From Bacteroidales bacterium (GTDB taxonomy: Bacteria > Bacteroidota > Bacteroidia > Bacteroidales > P3), in the NCBI GenBank assembly GCA_017618625.1, contig JAFZTV010000036.1:1-14208 (forward strand): a stretch of 14,208 nt of DNA, in the 5' to 3' direction. This document shows positions 1 through 7,696 of the stretch, one piece after another. Below the pieces are notes generated by a model that saw only the letters and a list, made by a program, of their open reading frames with translations, did no database searches and had not been told where the DNA came from. Both the position numbers and the translations under genes were made by a program. Each line of letters begins with the position of its first letter. Position 1 is the stretch's first letter.

Positions 1-13
1 CTCGGCACAGTCT

Positions 14-41
14 CACTTTTCACTTTTCACTTTTCACTTTT
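14..41. repeat. Tandem array of a 7-bp unit (4 copies)
   Basis: Four perfect back-to-back copies of CACTTTT (AAAAGTG on the minus strand) are visible. The plus strand has no G and strong T/C bias. It lies in what looks like intergenic DNA before the first secreted-protein gene. It belongs with the other short-period intergenic arrays of this window, which have periods of 8 and 11 bp. Confidence 0.9.
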
Positions 42-91
42 CAACCTGCTTATCTTCGCCGCCGTCTTCCTGCTCGATACTTCATCCTCTG

Positions 92-117
92 TTCCCCTCG
101 CCGCGAGGCGAGGGGAA
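92..117. terminator. Perfect 11-bp hairpin, possible terminator
   Basis: TTCCCCTCGCC (92-102) pairs perfectly with GGCGAGGGGAA (107-117) around a GCGA tetraloop of the GNRA type. The stem is very stable. No U-tract follows on either strand (the plus strand continues with an A-rich stretch), so this is not a textbook intrinsic terminator. It may end a gene that lies left of the window, or act as a processed 3' end. Confidence 0.45.
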
Positions 118-219
118 TGGATTAAAAAAATGAAGAATGGAAACGGTTTTTGTGATTTTGTGCAACTAATTATAATGGAAGTCATGCTTTAATACCCCAT
201 CATTTAAAAATACAAACCT

Positions 220-1245
220 ATGAAAAAGATGTCATACGTAATCCGTTTTGCGGTAATATCAATTGTATTGCTTGCAAGTAATTCGGTTTTTTGCCAGGAT
301 ACAGTAAGGCTAAACGACAAGCGGTTCCTGTTTCCGCAGATTCCCTCCCAGGATTGGTATTTCAGCAGGGGGGAAAGAGAAACTCCTGGTGGTATCGGAC
401 TTGCACATGGATCGCTAGGAGAATGTTTTGGATATGAATGTACACTGGATAAGGAGTCAGGAGTAATTTACGGGATAGCTATTGCGATATCATATTTTCC
501 TTCGAATACTGCATTATGGTTGAAAATAATGGATTCGGTTCCCGTGAATGGCTCTAATACGGTATTGGATTCTGTAAGAATCACACAAGATTCCGAGCAG
601 AAAGTCTTGATTTTGGATGAAATCATGACAAGAGAAAGCGGTGAGTTGACCGACATTATTTTAGAGGATGCAAAAATCTTGTATTGCGGATATTTTGACC
701 GACCTGTCCATGTGTATGATAGCTCATTCTTTGTTTATGTAGAACTTGCATCGGGATCAGTAACTATTCCTATATATCGCATCCATCCAGATATAACAAG
801 ATATTTTTATGGTGTAGAACATGTTTTTGGTGAAATAATTGGTTCGTGGTATATAGACACGATATACGCTAACATGTGGCTTCCAATACTTCCAATAATT
901 GCCCCCCCGCCAGGATGGACGGAAGACCCCGATGACCCTGATGATCCTGATAACCCTGACAACCCTGACAACCCTGGCGGTGACGAAGGCATTGGAGCGG
1001 TGGATGGCGGCTTGCAGTCGGCGGTCAGCTTGCGGCCCAACCCGACCAGCGCGGTGACTACCGTATCGTGTGCGGAGGCCATCACCGATTTGACGGTGCG
1101 CGACATGGAGGGTCGCGTGGTTCTACGCAAAGCCGCCTGCGGCGCCACGGCCACCTTCGACACCTCGACATTCCGCAAGGGAGTGTATCTGGTGAAAGTG
1201 ACAACCGCAAGAGGCACCACCACCAAGAAGCTGGTGGTGGAATAG
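220..1245 (+). CDS. Secreted protein with T9SS type A sorting domain
   Basis: A 341-aa exported protein of unknown function. Residues 1-25 form a signal peptide: lysines at 2-3, a hydrophobic core AVISIVLLA, and likely cleavage before Gln-26. M4 (229) is an alternative start. Residues about 27-230 are a beta-rich AT-rich region matching no family I recognise. A Pro/Asp/Asn-rich linker encoded by 9-bp repeats spans about 236-253. The C-terminus (about 265-341) is a T9SS type A sorting domain: RPNP near its start, a GxVVL strand, GVYLVKV, and the terminal KKLVVE. In this family the tag directs passage through the outer membrane by the Por system and is then removed, often with attachment to A-LPS. 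The N-terminal part resembles the gene at 2905-4071 in patches: YGIAI against YGVAI, and YFDRPVHVYDS against YFNQPIHITDS. A surface or adhesin-like role is inference. A C7 run at 902-908 sits just before the linker. Confidence 0.85.
   Translation: MKKMSYVIRFAVISIVLLASNSVFCQDTVRLNDKRFLFPQIPSQDWYFSRGERETPGGIGLAHGSLGECFGYECTLDKESGVIYGIAIAISYFPSNTALWLKIMDSVPVNGSNTVLDSVRITQDSEQKVLILDEIMTRESGELTDIILEDAKILYCGYFDRPVHVYDSSFFVYVELASGSVTIPIYRIHPDITRYFYGVEHVFGEIIGSWYIDTIYANMWLPILPIIAPPPGWTEDPDDPDDPDNPDNPDNPGGDEGIGAVDGGLQSAVSLRPNPTSAVTTVSCAEAITDLTVRDMEGRVVLRKAACGATATFDTSTFRKGVYLVKVTTARGTTTKKLVVE
925..975 (+). repeat. 9-bp coding repeat: Asp-Pro-Asp/Asn linker
   Basis: About 5.7 copies of a 9-bp unit (GAY-CCY-GAY/AAY) encode a D-P-D/N linker between the N-terminal domain and the sorting tag. 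The paralogue at 2905-4071 has only about 2.7 copies at 3778-3801. The difference fits replication slippage and gives linkers of different length. Confidence 0.85.
979..1245 (+). repeat. T9SS sorting-tag cassette, copy 1
   Basis: These 267 bp encode the last 88 residues and the stop. They align without gaps to 3805-4071: 80 of 88 residues and about 244 of 267 bases are identical by eye. The segment is clearly more GC-rich than the rest of its gene. Upstream parts of the two genes are far more diverged. Confidence 0.9.
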
Positions 1246-1313
1246 TCACTAACCACGAGTTTTTATGAAAAGAATAGAACAGAGAAAGTGAATAAATAAT
1301 AAAAGGATGCATC

Positions 1314-1365
1314 GCAGGGGATGCACGAAAAATGTTTCAAAGCTCAAAAACGTGCATCACCCTGC
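1314..1365 (+). promoter_or_regulatory. Nested alternative hairpins in a 244-bp gap
   Basis: The gap 1246-1489 has no gene. GCAGGG-GATGCACG (1314-1327) pairs with CGTGCATC-A-CCCTGC (1351-1365): 14 bp with one bulged A and a 23-nt loop. The 5' arm can instead form a smaller hairpin, TGCATC (1308-1313) with GATGCA (1320-1325), so the two folds exclude each other. The gap also holds CGCA-ATAA-TGCG inside a TACAA/TTGTA pair near 1397-1432. This could be a terminator, an attenuator or a small RNA; no U-tract is seen. Confidence 0.45.
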
Positions 1366-1446
1366 CGACAGCACCCAGGCACTTGTAACAAAGCCTACAA
1401 TATATAACGCAATAATGCGCATGATGTTGTATGGCGAAACATGGCA

Positions 1447-1472
1447 GCGGATGTCATAAAGGTATTATCCGC
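1447..1472 (+). promoter_or_regulatory. Hairpin just upstream of the second secreted gene
   Basis: GCGGAT (1447-1452) and ATCCGC (1467-1472) form a perfect 6-bp stem with a 14-nt loop. It ends 17 bp before the ATG at 1490. It would lie in the 5' leader if transcription starts upstream. Function unknown. Confidence 0.35.
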
Positions 1473-1489
1473 ACAAAACAATTTAATGA

Positions 1490-2833
1490 ATGATTAAAAC
1501 CAGACACATCATGGATACATCAAAACAAAATATGTTGCACGCCCACACGATGCAACCGACACTATTCCCGTTCGCAGTGTTTCTTATGCTCACTATCTCC
1601 GCTTTTGCACAAAATGGCATATTTATTGACAGCAACACCTATGCAACAAGTACAATAACGCGGAATAGACCGACAGGAAATAGATTAATACATTACGTTA
1701 AGACCAGTGACACGACAGGAAAGTTCTTATATGGTTACAACTATGTTTTTGTTCTTCCTCCGTATGCCACATATAATGAGATTCCAATCAGCGGCTACGA
1801 TGTCCGTGATTTTACCGTGGTAAACGACACTGTCTATATGTGTGGAAACGAGGCTAACGGGCGAGGATTTTATGGCTGGATTAAGTTGGGGCCATCTCCC
1901 ACATCTGTCCAACTGAAGATTTATAATCTTTACGACGACTCTTCGTACGTGACCAACCCACGCCGCATACATGTTTTCTACAATCTGAATAATCCTCAGA
2001 TTGTGCTTGTCGGTGACTATGTGTGTCCCGGTTGCTCCTCAGGCATCCCATCAATAATCCACGTTGGATTCGTTTACAAACGTGTCGCATATGGCAATGG
2101 GGAACATTTTGACGATGTGGCGGTGTTGGACAACTATGTGGTGACCGTTTCCCGTAAAGACTACAACAATCCCAACAATGCCTCACAATTTATGCGTGTC
2201 TTGCCAAAGAATGCTTTTAGTCTGACTAATAGTCTATTCAGTAACCAGTATGCCATAGACCCTCATCTGGCTGGAGAACGCGTATTGTTGCAACATGTCG
2301 GAGGAGACAATCTTGTATCGGTATGCCAAGATGGGACAAAATACTATATAAACTGCTTCACAGTTGACAACAGTGGAATATTACATCTAAACCGAAGGTA
2401 CAGTGTTGACACTGTTGTTAACCATATTAATGATGTGTCATACAACCAAGCCGACAGCTCTCTTATGGTGATACATAGCATTCCGTCTCACAGTACAGCA
2501 TCGCGTTTTAGCTGTGCTTCGTTTCCTAATATTTCATGGATAGAATCATATTGTCCCAATGTGTCCGGTTATTGTTCGGGATGTCAACCTCTGATTATGT
2601 CGATGGCTAGAACGAATTCAAGCAAGTTTATGGTTTCGGGCATTCTGAACAATCATTTTATGGTATGGAACACTAACGGCAATTGTAACGATGGATCACG
2701 CATTGATATTAGTCAATATTTTTCACGGTTGCCTTATATTGTGAGAAATATGCCCACAAAAATAATTGGATTGAATAGTTTGACATCTACACGAACGATT
2801 CATACCACCTATGTGTATGAGATTTGCTATTAG
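1490..2833 (+). CDS. Secreted hypothetical protein without sorting tag
   Basis: 447 aa from the first ATG; in-frame ATGs at 1511, 1532 and 1550 are alternatives. The hydrophobic stretch LFPFAVFLMLTISAFAQ (about 25-41) is a signal peptide with likely cleavage near Ala-Gln. Starting at 1550 would give a normal-length signal but no basic n-region, so the longer start is kept. The mature part is rich in aromatic, Asn and Ser residues with many predicted short beta strands. Phrases such as VRDFTVVNDTVYMCG, FDDVAVLDNYVVTVS and INDVSYNQADSSLMVI recur at intervals and suggest beta-propeller-like blades; that is inference. Cysteine clusters (CPGC; CPNVSGYCSGC) could form disulfides. It ends in YVYEICY, with no RPNP or KKLVV tag, so it is probably periplasmic or exported another way. 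It is AT-rich like its neighbours. I do not recognise the family. Confidence 0.75.
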   Translation: MIKTRHIMDTSKQNMLHAHTMQPTLFPFAVFLMLTISAFAQNGIFIDSNTYATSTITRNRPTGNRLIHYVKTSDTTGKFLYGYNYVFVLPPYATYNEIPISGYDVRDFTVVNDTVYMCGNEANGRGFYGWIKLGPSPTSVQLKIYNLYDDSSYVTNPRRIHVFYNLNNPQIVLVGDYVCPGCSSGIPSIIHVGFVYKRVAYGNGEHFDDVAVLDNYVVTVSRKDYNNPNNASQFMRVLPKNAFSLTNSLFSNQYAIDPHLAGERVLLQHVGGDNLVSVCQDGTKYYINCFTVDNSGILHLNRRYSVDTVVNHINDVSYNQADSSLMVIHSIPSHSTASRFSCASFPNISWIESYCPNVSGYCSGCQPLIMSMARTNSSKFMVSGILNNHFMVWNTNGNCNDGSRIDISQYFSRLPYIVRNMPTKIIGLNSLTSTRTIHTTYVYEICY

Positions 2834-2868
2834 TTATAGCCATCAATCACCATATCCAGTAAAAAGTT

Positions 2869-2876
2869 TATCTTTG
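2869..2876 (+). promoter_or_regulatory. Possible -7 box for the third secreted gene
   Basis: TATCTTTG matches the Bacteroidota -7 consensus TAnnTTTG and lies 28 bp before the ATG at 2905. I see no good TTG at the expected -33 position, so support is partial. Confidence 0.35.
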
Positions 2877-2904
2877 GATTGTTAAACCATAAAACTTCAA
2901 CAAT

Positions 2905-4071
2905 ATGAAAACAAACATACACCAAATCATAGCATTTGCCATTCTTCTTGCGTCATTGCACGTTGGATGCCTGAAGGCGCAGAGAATCATCGACACAAAT
3001 TATTACAGATATGCGAGTACACCACTCATACACGATTTTTGGGAATATGCATGGCAATACGATGAGAACGGTGTTGGCCATGTTGTGGATTCCGTTTCAA
3101 TGTGTACGAAGGGTAAATTAGGATTTGTTGCTCTCAGGAGTAATCCTGTCACATACAGCGACACATCAGTATGGGCTGTTATGCCTGGTGCAAATGGCTA
3201 TTTTGGGTCATATTGGCAAAATCCCTTGCCGTACAGCAATATGGACATTTATGGCGTTGCCATATTCCTCGATAGCATTAAAGAATGTCATATAGGAGAT
3301 TATCTGAAAATATATATCTGTGAAAAATCAGAAGACGGCACCCATTTTGAAACGCTCGACAGTATTGTGTTGGACGAGAATACAATAGGTATGCGTCGGT
3401 ATATGATACATCCTATTTCGGCAATGAATTTTGATCCTGAATACGAATATGATTCTATCAATAATACGTATTATCCAATACCGCATGAGGACTGCTCACA
3501 ATTTGACACACTGGTGCAAGTTTTGGAGGTCTATTTCAACCAGCCGATTCATATAACGGATTCCAATCTTTACTGGAAAGTCCGGTTGCCGTGTATGTCT
3601 CAATACTTTTTTTCATTTAGAGGACAGCTTTACGAAGCTTCATATGTAAGGGTTTTTAATGCTGATTGTACACCTAATCTGTGGGGCGATTCGTGGGATC
3701 ATGTTATGGCCATCACCGAGCCGCTGCCGCAATGGGAGCAGGATAGCATGGAGGTGTTGATAACGGATGTGATAGAAGACCCCGACAATCCTGACAATCC
3801 TGGTGGTGACGAGGGCATTGGGGCGGTGGATGGCGGCTTGCAGTCGGCGGTCAGCTTGCGGCCCAACCCATCCAGCGGGGTGACTACCGTATCGTGTGCG
3901 GAGGCTATCACCGATTTGACGGTGCGCGACATGGCGGGGCGTGTGGTTCTACGCAAGGCCGCCTGCGGCACCACGGCCACCTTTGACACCACGACCCTCC
4001 GCAAGGGAGTCTATCTGGTGAAAGTGACCACCGTCAGAGGCACTGTGACCAAGAAGCTGGTGGTGGAATAG
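2905..4071 (+). CDS. Secreted protein with T9SS type A sorting domain
   Basis: A 388-aa exported protein of unknown function. Residues 1-26 are a signal peptide (basic start, IIAFAILLASL core, likely cleavage after KAQ). A cysteine at 22 preceded by HVG is a poor lipobox, so a lipoprotein is unlikely. Residues about 27-285 are AT-rich and beta-rich with many Tyr, Trp and Asp. The region resembles the protein at 220-1245 in short patches (YGVAIFLD, LKIYI, YFNQPIHITDS). A short Asp/Pro/Asn linker (292-299) leads to the sorting domain (about 312-388: RPNP, GRVVLRK, GVYLVKV, KKLVVE). That tag is nearly identical to the one at 979-1245. The family's known route is Sec export, then Por translocation with tag cleavage. 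The N-terminal part may be a jelly-roll-type surface domain; that is inference. Confidence 0.85.
   Translation: MKTNIHQIIAFAILLASLHVGCLKAQRIIDTNYYRYASTPLIHDFWEYAWQYDENGVGHVVDSVSMCTKGKLGFVALRSNPVTYSDTSVWAVMPGANGYFGSYWQNPLPYSNMDIYGVAIFLDSIKECHIGDYLKIYICEKSEDGTHFETLDSIVLDENTIGMRRYMIHPISAMNFDPEYEYDSINNTYYPIPHEDCSQFDTLVQVLEVYFNQPIHITDSNLYWKVRLPCMSQYFFSFRGQLYEASYVRVFNADCTPNLWGDSWDHVMAITEPLPQWEQDSMEVLITDVIEDPDNPDNPGGDEGIGAVDGGLQSAVSLRPNPSSGVTTVSCAEAITDLTVRDMAGRVVLRKAACGTTATFDTTTLRKGVYLVKVTTVRGTVTKKLVVE
3805..4071 (+). repeat. T9SS sorting-tag cassette, copy 2
   Basis: Second copy of the 267-bp tag, gapless against 979-1245 with about 23 base differences by eye. The eight amino-acid changes are mild (T/S, A/G, E/A, A/T, S/T, F/L, A/V, T/V). 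The tag of the protein at 8696-10597 is clearly different in sequence, so this is a specific cassette and not just family conservation. Confidence 0.9.
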
Positions 4072-4084
4072 GGAGGGGAGTGCT

Positions 4085-4116
4085 TGAATGCGTTAATGCG
4101 TGAATGTGTTAGTGAA
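4085..4116. repeat. Degenerate 8-bp tandem array (4 units)
   Basis: Units TGAATGCG, TTAATGCG, TGAATGTG and TTAGTGAA run in strict 8-bp phase just after the third secreted gene. The same unit family reappears at 4297-4376. Between them lie two copies of a GTTGAAAA-plus-CGCTTCGCT segment (about 4118-4138 and 4167-4187). Confidence 0.85.
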
Positions 4117-4296
4117 AGTTGAAAAGTTCGCTTCGCTTGAAAGTTAAAGAGTTTGATAGTTAAAAAGTTGAAAAAGGTCGCTTCGCTGAAAAGGTTGAAA
4201 GTTTGCCTCCTTCGGAGTCAATGTCGGCTTCGGTTCGGCAATGAAAACTAGTTTTTATTGCTCTCACTCTTGCACGACATTTTAAAGGGGAGGGGT

Positions 4297-4376
4297 TGAA
4301 TGCGTTAACGTGCTAATGTGTTAATTTGTTAGTGATAGATTGTCTGAATGCGTTAATGCTTTCATTAATTAATAGA
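4297..4376. repeat. Degenerate 8-bp tandem array (about 10 units)
   Basis: Units read TGAATGCG, TTAACGTG, CTAATGTG, TTAATTTG, TTAGTGAT, a degraded unit, then TGAATGCG and TTAATGCT again in the same 8-bp phase, fading into TTCATTAA. The array abuts the terminator hairpin at 4375. The 381-bp gap 4072-4452 otherwise shows no gene. Confidence 0.8.
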
Positions 4377-4405
4377 CAGGGGCGCCGTGGAACGGCGCCC
4401 CTGTC
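4375..4405. terminator. Strong terminator hairpin between convergent genes
   Basis: GACAGGGGCGCCGT (4375-4388) and ACGGCGCCCCTGTC (4392-4405) form a perfect 14-bp stem with a GGA loop. On the plus strand a T-rich run (GTTGTTTTCTTGTTT) follows, so it is a good intrinsic terminator for rightward transcription from the secreted-protein gene. On the minus strand only an A/T-rich tract follows, but its place 47 bp past the phosphohexomutase stop suggests it serves both directions. Confidence 0.85.
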
Positions 4406-4452
4406 GTTGTTTTCTTGTTTATGTCTTGTTTGAGTTTTGAATCAGGGTTGGG

Positions 4453-6222
4453 TCAGATGCCTAGGGACTGCTTCAGGGCGGCGATTTTGTCGTCGAGGGC
4501 TTTCTCTGTTGCGTCGAAGTTTTCTTTGCAGCAGAGGGTGGCGCTGACGCTGAAGTAGAACTTTATCTTGGGTTCGGTGCCAGAAGGACGCACGGTCACC
4601 TTGCTTCCGTCCTCGGTGAAGAACTGCAGGACGTTGCTCTTGGGCTGGTCTATCGTGCGGGTGGTGCCGTTTGTGAGGTCGGTCGAGAGACTTGTCTGCA
4701 CGTCGTCGAGACGTATGACGCGGCTCCCGGCCAGTTCCTTCGGCGGGTTTTCGCGGTAGCTCTTCATCATAGCCTCAATCTCGGCGGCACCGCTCTTGCC
4801 TTTGCGCACCACGGAGACCTGAGCCTCTTTGAAGAAGCCATAGCGTTTGTAGATATCGACCAGCACGTCGAAGAAGGTCATACCCTGTTCCTCGGCCCAA
4901 GCCGCAATCTCGGCAATCATCGAGCAAGCCGCCACGGCGTCCTTGTCGCGGACGAAGTCGCCCACCATGTAGCCGTAGCTCTCCTCGCCGCCGCCTATGA
5001 AGGTCTCGATGCCTTCGAGCGCCCGAATCTTGTCGCATATCCACTTGAAGCCGGTGAGGGTGTCGTAGCTCTTGACGCCGAAACTCTCGGCGATAATGCG
5101 CGGAAGCTCGCTAGTGACGATGGTTTTGACAATATATTCGTTGCCCGTGAACAGGGCTTTCTCTTTCCACTGGCGGCAGAGGTAATAGACGAGCACCGAG
5201 AGGGTCTGGTTGCCGTTGAGCAGACGCCAGTCGCCGTCGGGCATACGCACTGCCATACCCACGCGGTCGGCGTCGGGGTCGGAGGCGAACACCACGTCGG
5301 CGTTGATCTTGCGGCCCAGATCGACGGCCATCTTCATAGCAGCCGTCTCCTCGGGGTTAGGGGAGGGGGTGGTGGGGAAGTTGCCGTCGGGAGTAGCCTG
5401 CTCCTCGACCACGTTCACGTTGGTGAAGCCCAGTTCGCCTAGGACACGCGGAATAAGGGTGATGCCAGTGCCGTGGAGCGGGGTATAGACTATCTTGATA
5501 TTGTTGTGTTTCTTTATCAGTTCGGGGTGCAGGCTGTTGCCTATGATGCGGTCGAGATAGACGCGGTCGAGCTCCTCGCCCACGAACTCAATGCCGCGGT
5601 CGTCGTCTTGCATCTTCACGTCGCTCAGGTGCTTGATGTTGAGCACCTCGTCGATGACAGCCTTGTCGTGGGGCGGCACCAGCTGAGCGCCGTCGTTCCA
5701 GTAGGCCTTGTAGCCGTTATACTCTTTGGGGTTGTGGCTGGCGGTGAGCATGACACCCGTCTGACATTTGTAGTGACGCACCATGAACGAGAGGACAGGA
5801 GTGGGGCGGAGCTCTTTCACCATGATGACGTGGAAGCCGTTGGCAGCGAGGACGCGGGCGGTGATGAGAGCATACTCGCGGCTGTGGTTGCGGCTGTCGT
5901 GCGATATGGCGGCACGCAGCTCTTTCTCGCCCGTGAAAGCTTTCTTCACGTAGTTGGCGAGGCCTTGGGTAGCCATTGCCACGGTGTATTTGTTCATGCG
6001 GTTGGTGCCGACACCCATGATGCCGCGCAGGCCGCCCGTGCCGAATTCGAGGTTGCGATAAAAACTCTCGTTGAGTTCGTCGGGGTTGGACGCCATGTCG
6101 GCGATAGCCTGCTTGGTTTCCTGGTCGTAGTCGCCTTCAAGCCAAGTTTGGATGTTCTGTTTCGCGGTCTCGTCGATGGCGAGCTGCATGATTTGGTTCT
6201 TTACGGCTGCAAAATCTGTCAT
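4453..6222 (-). CDS. Phosphoglucomutase / phosphomannomutase
   Basis: A 589-aa cytoplasmic enzyme of the alpha-D-phosphohexomutase superfamily. It interconverts hexose 1- and 6-phosphates through a phosphoserine and feeds glycogen, LPS and nucleotide-sugar synthesis. All signatures are visible in order: GTGGLRG near 62-68 (sugar-phosphate contact), the active-site loop TASHNP with catalytic Ser-162, the metal loop DPDADR at 315-320, the sugar loop GEESYG at 412-417, and the phosphate-binding PSGTEP at 546-551. Length (about 580) fits the long PGM/PMM class related to B. subtilis PgcA and mammalian PGM2, not the roughly 460-aa AlgC class. Substrate preference (glucose or mannose) cannot be told from sequence alone. 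The gene is convergent with the T9SS gene and divergent from miaB, so it is probably monocistronic. No clear TAnnTTTG box was found upstream of its start. Confidence 0.95.
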   Translation of the reverse strand: MTDFAAVKNQIMQLAIDETAKQNIQTWLEGDYDQETKQAIADMASNPDELNESFYRNLEFGTGGLRGIMGVGTNRMNKYTVAMATQGLANYVKKAFTGEKELRAAISHDSRNHSREYALITARVLAANGFHVIMVKELRPTPVLSFMVRHYKCQTGVMLTASHNPKEYNGYKAYWNDGAQLVPPHDKAVIDEVLNIKHLSDVKMQDDDRGIEFVGEELDRVYLDRIIGNSLHPELIKKHNNIKIVYTPLHGTGITLIPRVLGELGFTNVNVVEEQATPDGNFPTTPSPNPEETAAMKMAVDLGRKINADVVFASDPDADRVGMAVRMPDGDWRLLNGNQTLSVLVYYLCRQWKEKALFTGNEYIVKTIVTSELPRIIAESFGVKSYDTLTGFKWICDKIRALEGIETFIGGGEESYGYMVGDFVRDKDAVAACSMIAEIAAWAEEQGMTFFDVLVDIYKRYGFFKEAQVSVVRKGKSGAAEIEAMMKSYRENPPKELAGSRVIRLDDVQTSLSTDLTNGTTRTIDQPKSNVLQFFTEDGSKVTVRPSGTEPKIKFYFSVSATLCCKENFDATEKALDDKIAALKQSLGI

Positions 6223-6373
6223 ATCGGTAGTTTTTTGAAGTATTAACGAGAAAACGAGGAGTTTAGTATGTAGTGGGAAGTCTCGCGAGTTTCGGGCAGA
6301 GTCTGTATTGAATTGGTTCTACAACAATAAAATGGGCATCAGCGGCGTTATGTATTTTACTCTTATTAATAAA

Positions 6374-7696
6374 ATGAACTTGACAGGCAAGAAAGTATAT
6401 ATCGAGACCTACGGCTGCCAGATGAACTTTGCAGACAGCGAGGTCATCACATCGATACTGAACGGGGTCGGCTGTGAGAGGTGCGATAGTGTGGATGAGG
6501 CCGACTATGTGCTGATAAACACCTGTGCCATACGCGACAACGCCGAGCAACGCATACACCACCGTCTGCGCGACCTGAGAGCCGTGCAGCAACGCCGCAG
6601 GCTGTATGTCGGGGTGCTGGGCTGCATGGCCGAACGGCTGAAGCAGCGCCTGATGGTGGAGGAGGACAACGTGAGCTTCGTCGTGGGCCCCGACGCATAC
6701 AGGCGGCTGCCTGAGATTATGACGAGAGTGGCAGAGGGAGCGAAGGTGGCGGAGACGGAGCTGAGCGAGAGCGAGACGTATGCGGACATAGTGCCTGTGA
6801 GGCTTGACGGGAACGGCATTTCGGCGTATATATCGATAATGCGCGGATGCCAGAACTACTGCGCTTACTGCGTTGTGCCATACACCAGAGGACGGGAGAG
6901 GAGCCGGGACGCGGAGTCGATAGTGAACGAGGCGAGAGGACTGTATGAGGCGGGATACAAGGAGGTTACGCTGCTGGGGCAGAACGTGAACTCGTACAGG
7001 TGGAACGGGGTGTCGTTTGCGCAGCTGATGGCTATGGTGGCGGAGGTCTCGCCGCAGTTGCGGGTGAGGTTCGCCACGTCGCACCCGAAGGACCTGTCGG
7101 ACGAGCTGCTGGCCACGATGGCGGCATACCCGAACATCTGCAAGTGCATTCACCTGCCCTTGCAGAGCGGCAGCAACCGTATGCTGAAGTTGATGAACCG
7201 CAGATATACGGCAGAGTGGTATATGGACCGCATCGAGGCCGTAAGACGTTTTATGCCGAACTGCTCGATAACCACCGACGTGATAGCCGGTTTCTGCGGC
7301 GAGGAGGAGGAGGACCATCAGGCGACGCTTGAGATGTTCCGCAAGGTGGGTTACGACTATGCCTATATGTTCAAGTTCTCGATGAGGCCCGACACCTACG
7401 CGGCTAAGCACCTGAAGGACGACGTGCCCGACGAGGTGAAGGGACGCAGGCTTGAGGAGATAATAAAGCTGCAGGGCGAGATAGCGCTGGAGAACAACCG
7501 CAGAGAGGTGGGCAGGATATACGAGGTGCTGGTGGAGGGGACGTCGCACCGCTCGAAGGAGCAGCTGTTCGGCAGAAACAGCCAGAACAAGGTGATAGTT
7601 TTTGACCGCGGCGACGCGAAAGCGGGTGACTACGTGAAGGTGGAGGTGACCGACTGCACGGCGGCGACGTTGATAGGGAGGCTGGTAAGGGTTTGA
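6374..7696 (+). CDS. miaB: tRNA-2-methylthio-N6-dimethylallyladenosine synthase MiaB
   Basis: Radical-SAM methylthiotransferase that converts i6A37 to ms2i6A37 in tRNAs reading UNN codons. With this start it is 440 aa, the family's usual size. The UPF0004 domain is N-terminal with the three auxiliary-cluster cysteines: Cys-15 (ETYGCQMN), Cys-51 (INTCAIR) and Cys-84 (LGCMAER). The radical-SAM motif CQNYCAYC gives Cys-159, 163 and 166. LPLQSGSNRML and the TTDVIAGFCGE strand follow, and a TRAM domain ends the protein. The frame stays open to an ATG at 6308, but those 22 extra residues are hydrophobic and unconserved in style, while MNLTGKKVYIETYGCQ is the normal N-terminus. It is the first gene of a plus-strand run; the 78-bp gap to the PASTA gene carries an 8-bp repeat that begins on the stop codon. 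Confidence 0.95.
   Translation: MNLTGKKVYIETYGCQMNFADSEVITSILNGVGCERCDSVDEADYVLINTCAIRDNAEQRIHHRLRDLRAVQQRRRLYVGVLGCMAERLKQRLMVEEDNVSFVVGPDAYRRLPEIMTRVAEGAKVAETELSESETYADIVPVRLDGNGISAYISIMRGCQNYCAYCVVPYTRGRERSRDAESIVNEARGLYEAGYKEVTLLGQNVNSYRWNGVSFAQLMAMVAEVSPQLRVRFATSHPKDLSDELLATMAAYPNICKCIHLPLQSGSNRMLKLMNRRYTAEWYMDRIEAVRRFMPNCSITTDVIAGFCGEEEEDHQATLEMFRKVGYDYAYMFKFSMRPDTYAAKHLKDDVPDEVKGRRLEEIIKLQGEIALENNRREVGRIYEVLVEGTSHRSKEQLFGRNSQNKVIVFDRGDAKAGDYVKVEVTDCTAATLIGRLVRV

Noticed and set aside
1..192. Open plus-strand frame from the window edge to a TAA at 190-192, possibly the end of an upstream gene.
   Set aside because: It reads through the 7-bp repeat and the perfect hairpin at 92-117 and gives a low-complexity peptide with no family resemblance. 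Intergenic DNA explains it better.
5473..6246. 257-aa plus-strand open frame opposite the phosphohexomutase gene.
   Set aside because: It lies antisense to a gene with every catalytic motif intact. Its Val/His/Leu-rich product is what antisense frames of GC-rich codons yield.
6308..6373. Longer miaB start at 6308 adding 22 residues.
   Set aside because: The extra residues are not like any MiaB N-terminus, while the ATG at 6374 places the first cluster cysteine at residue 15, as usual for the family.
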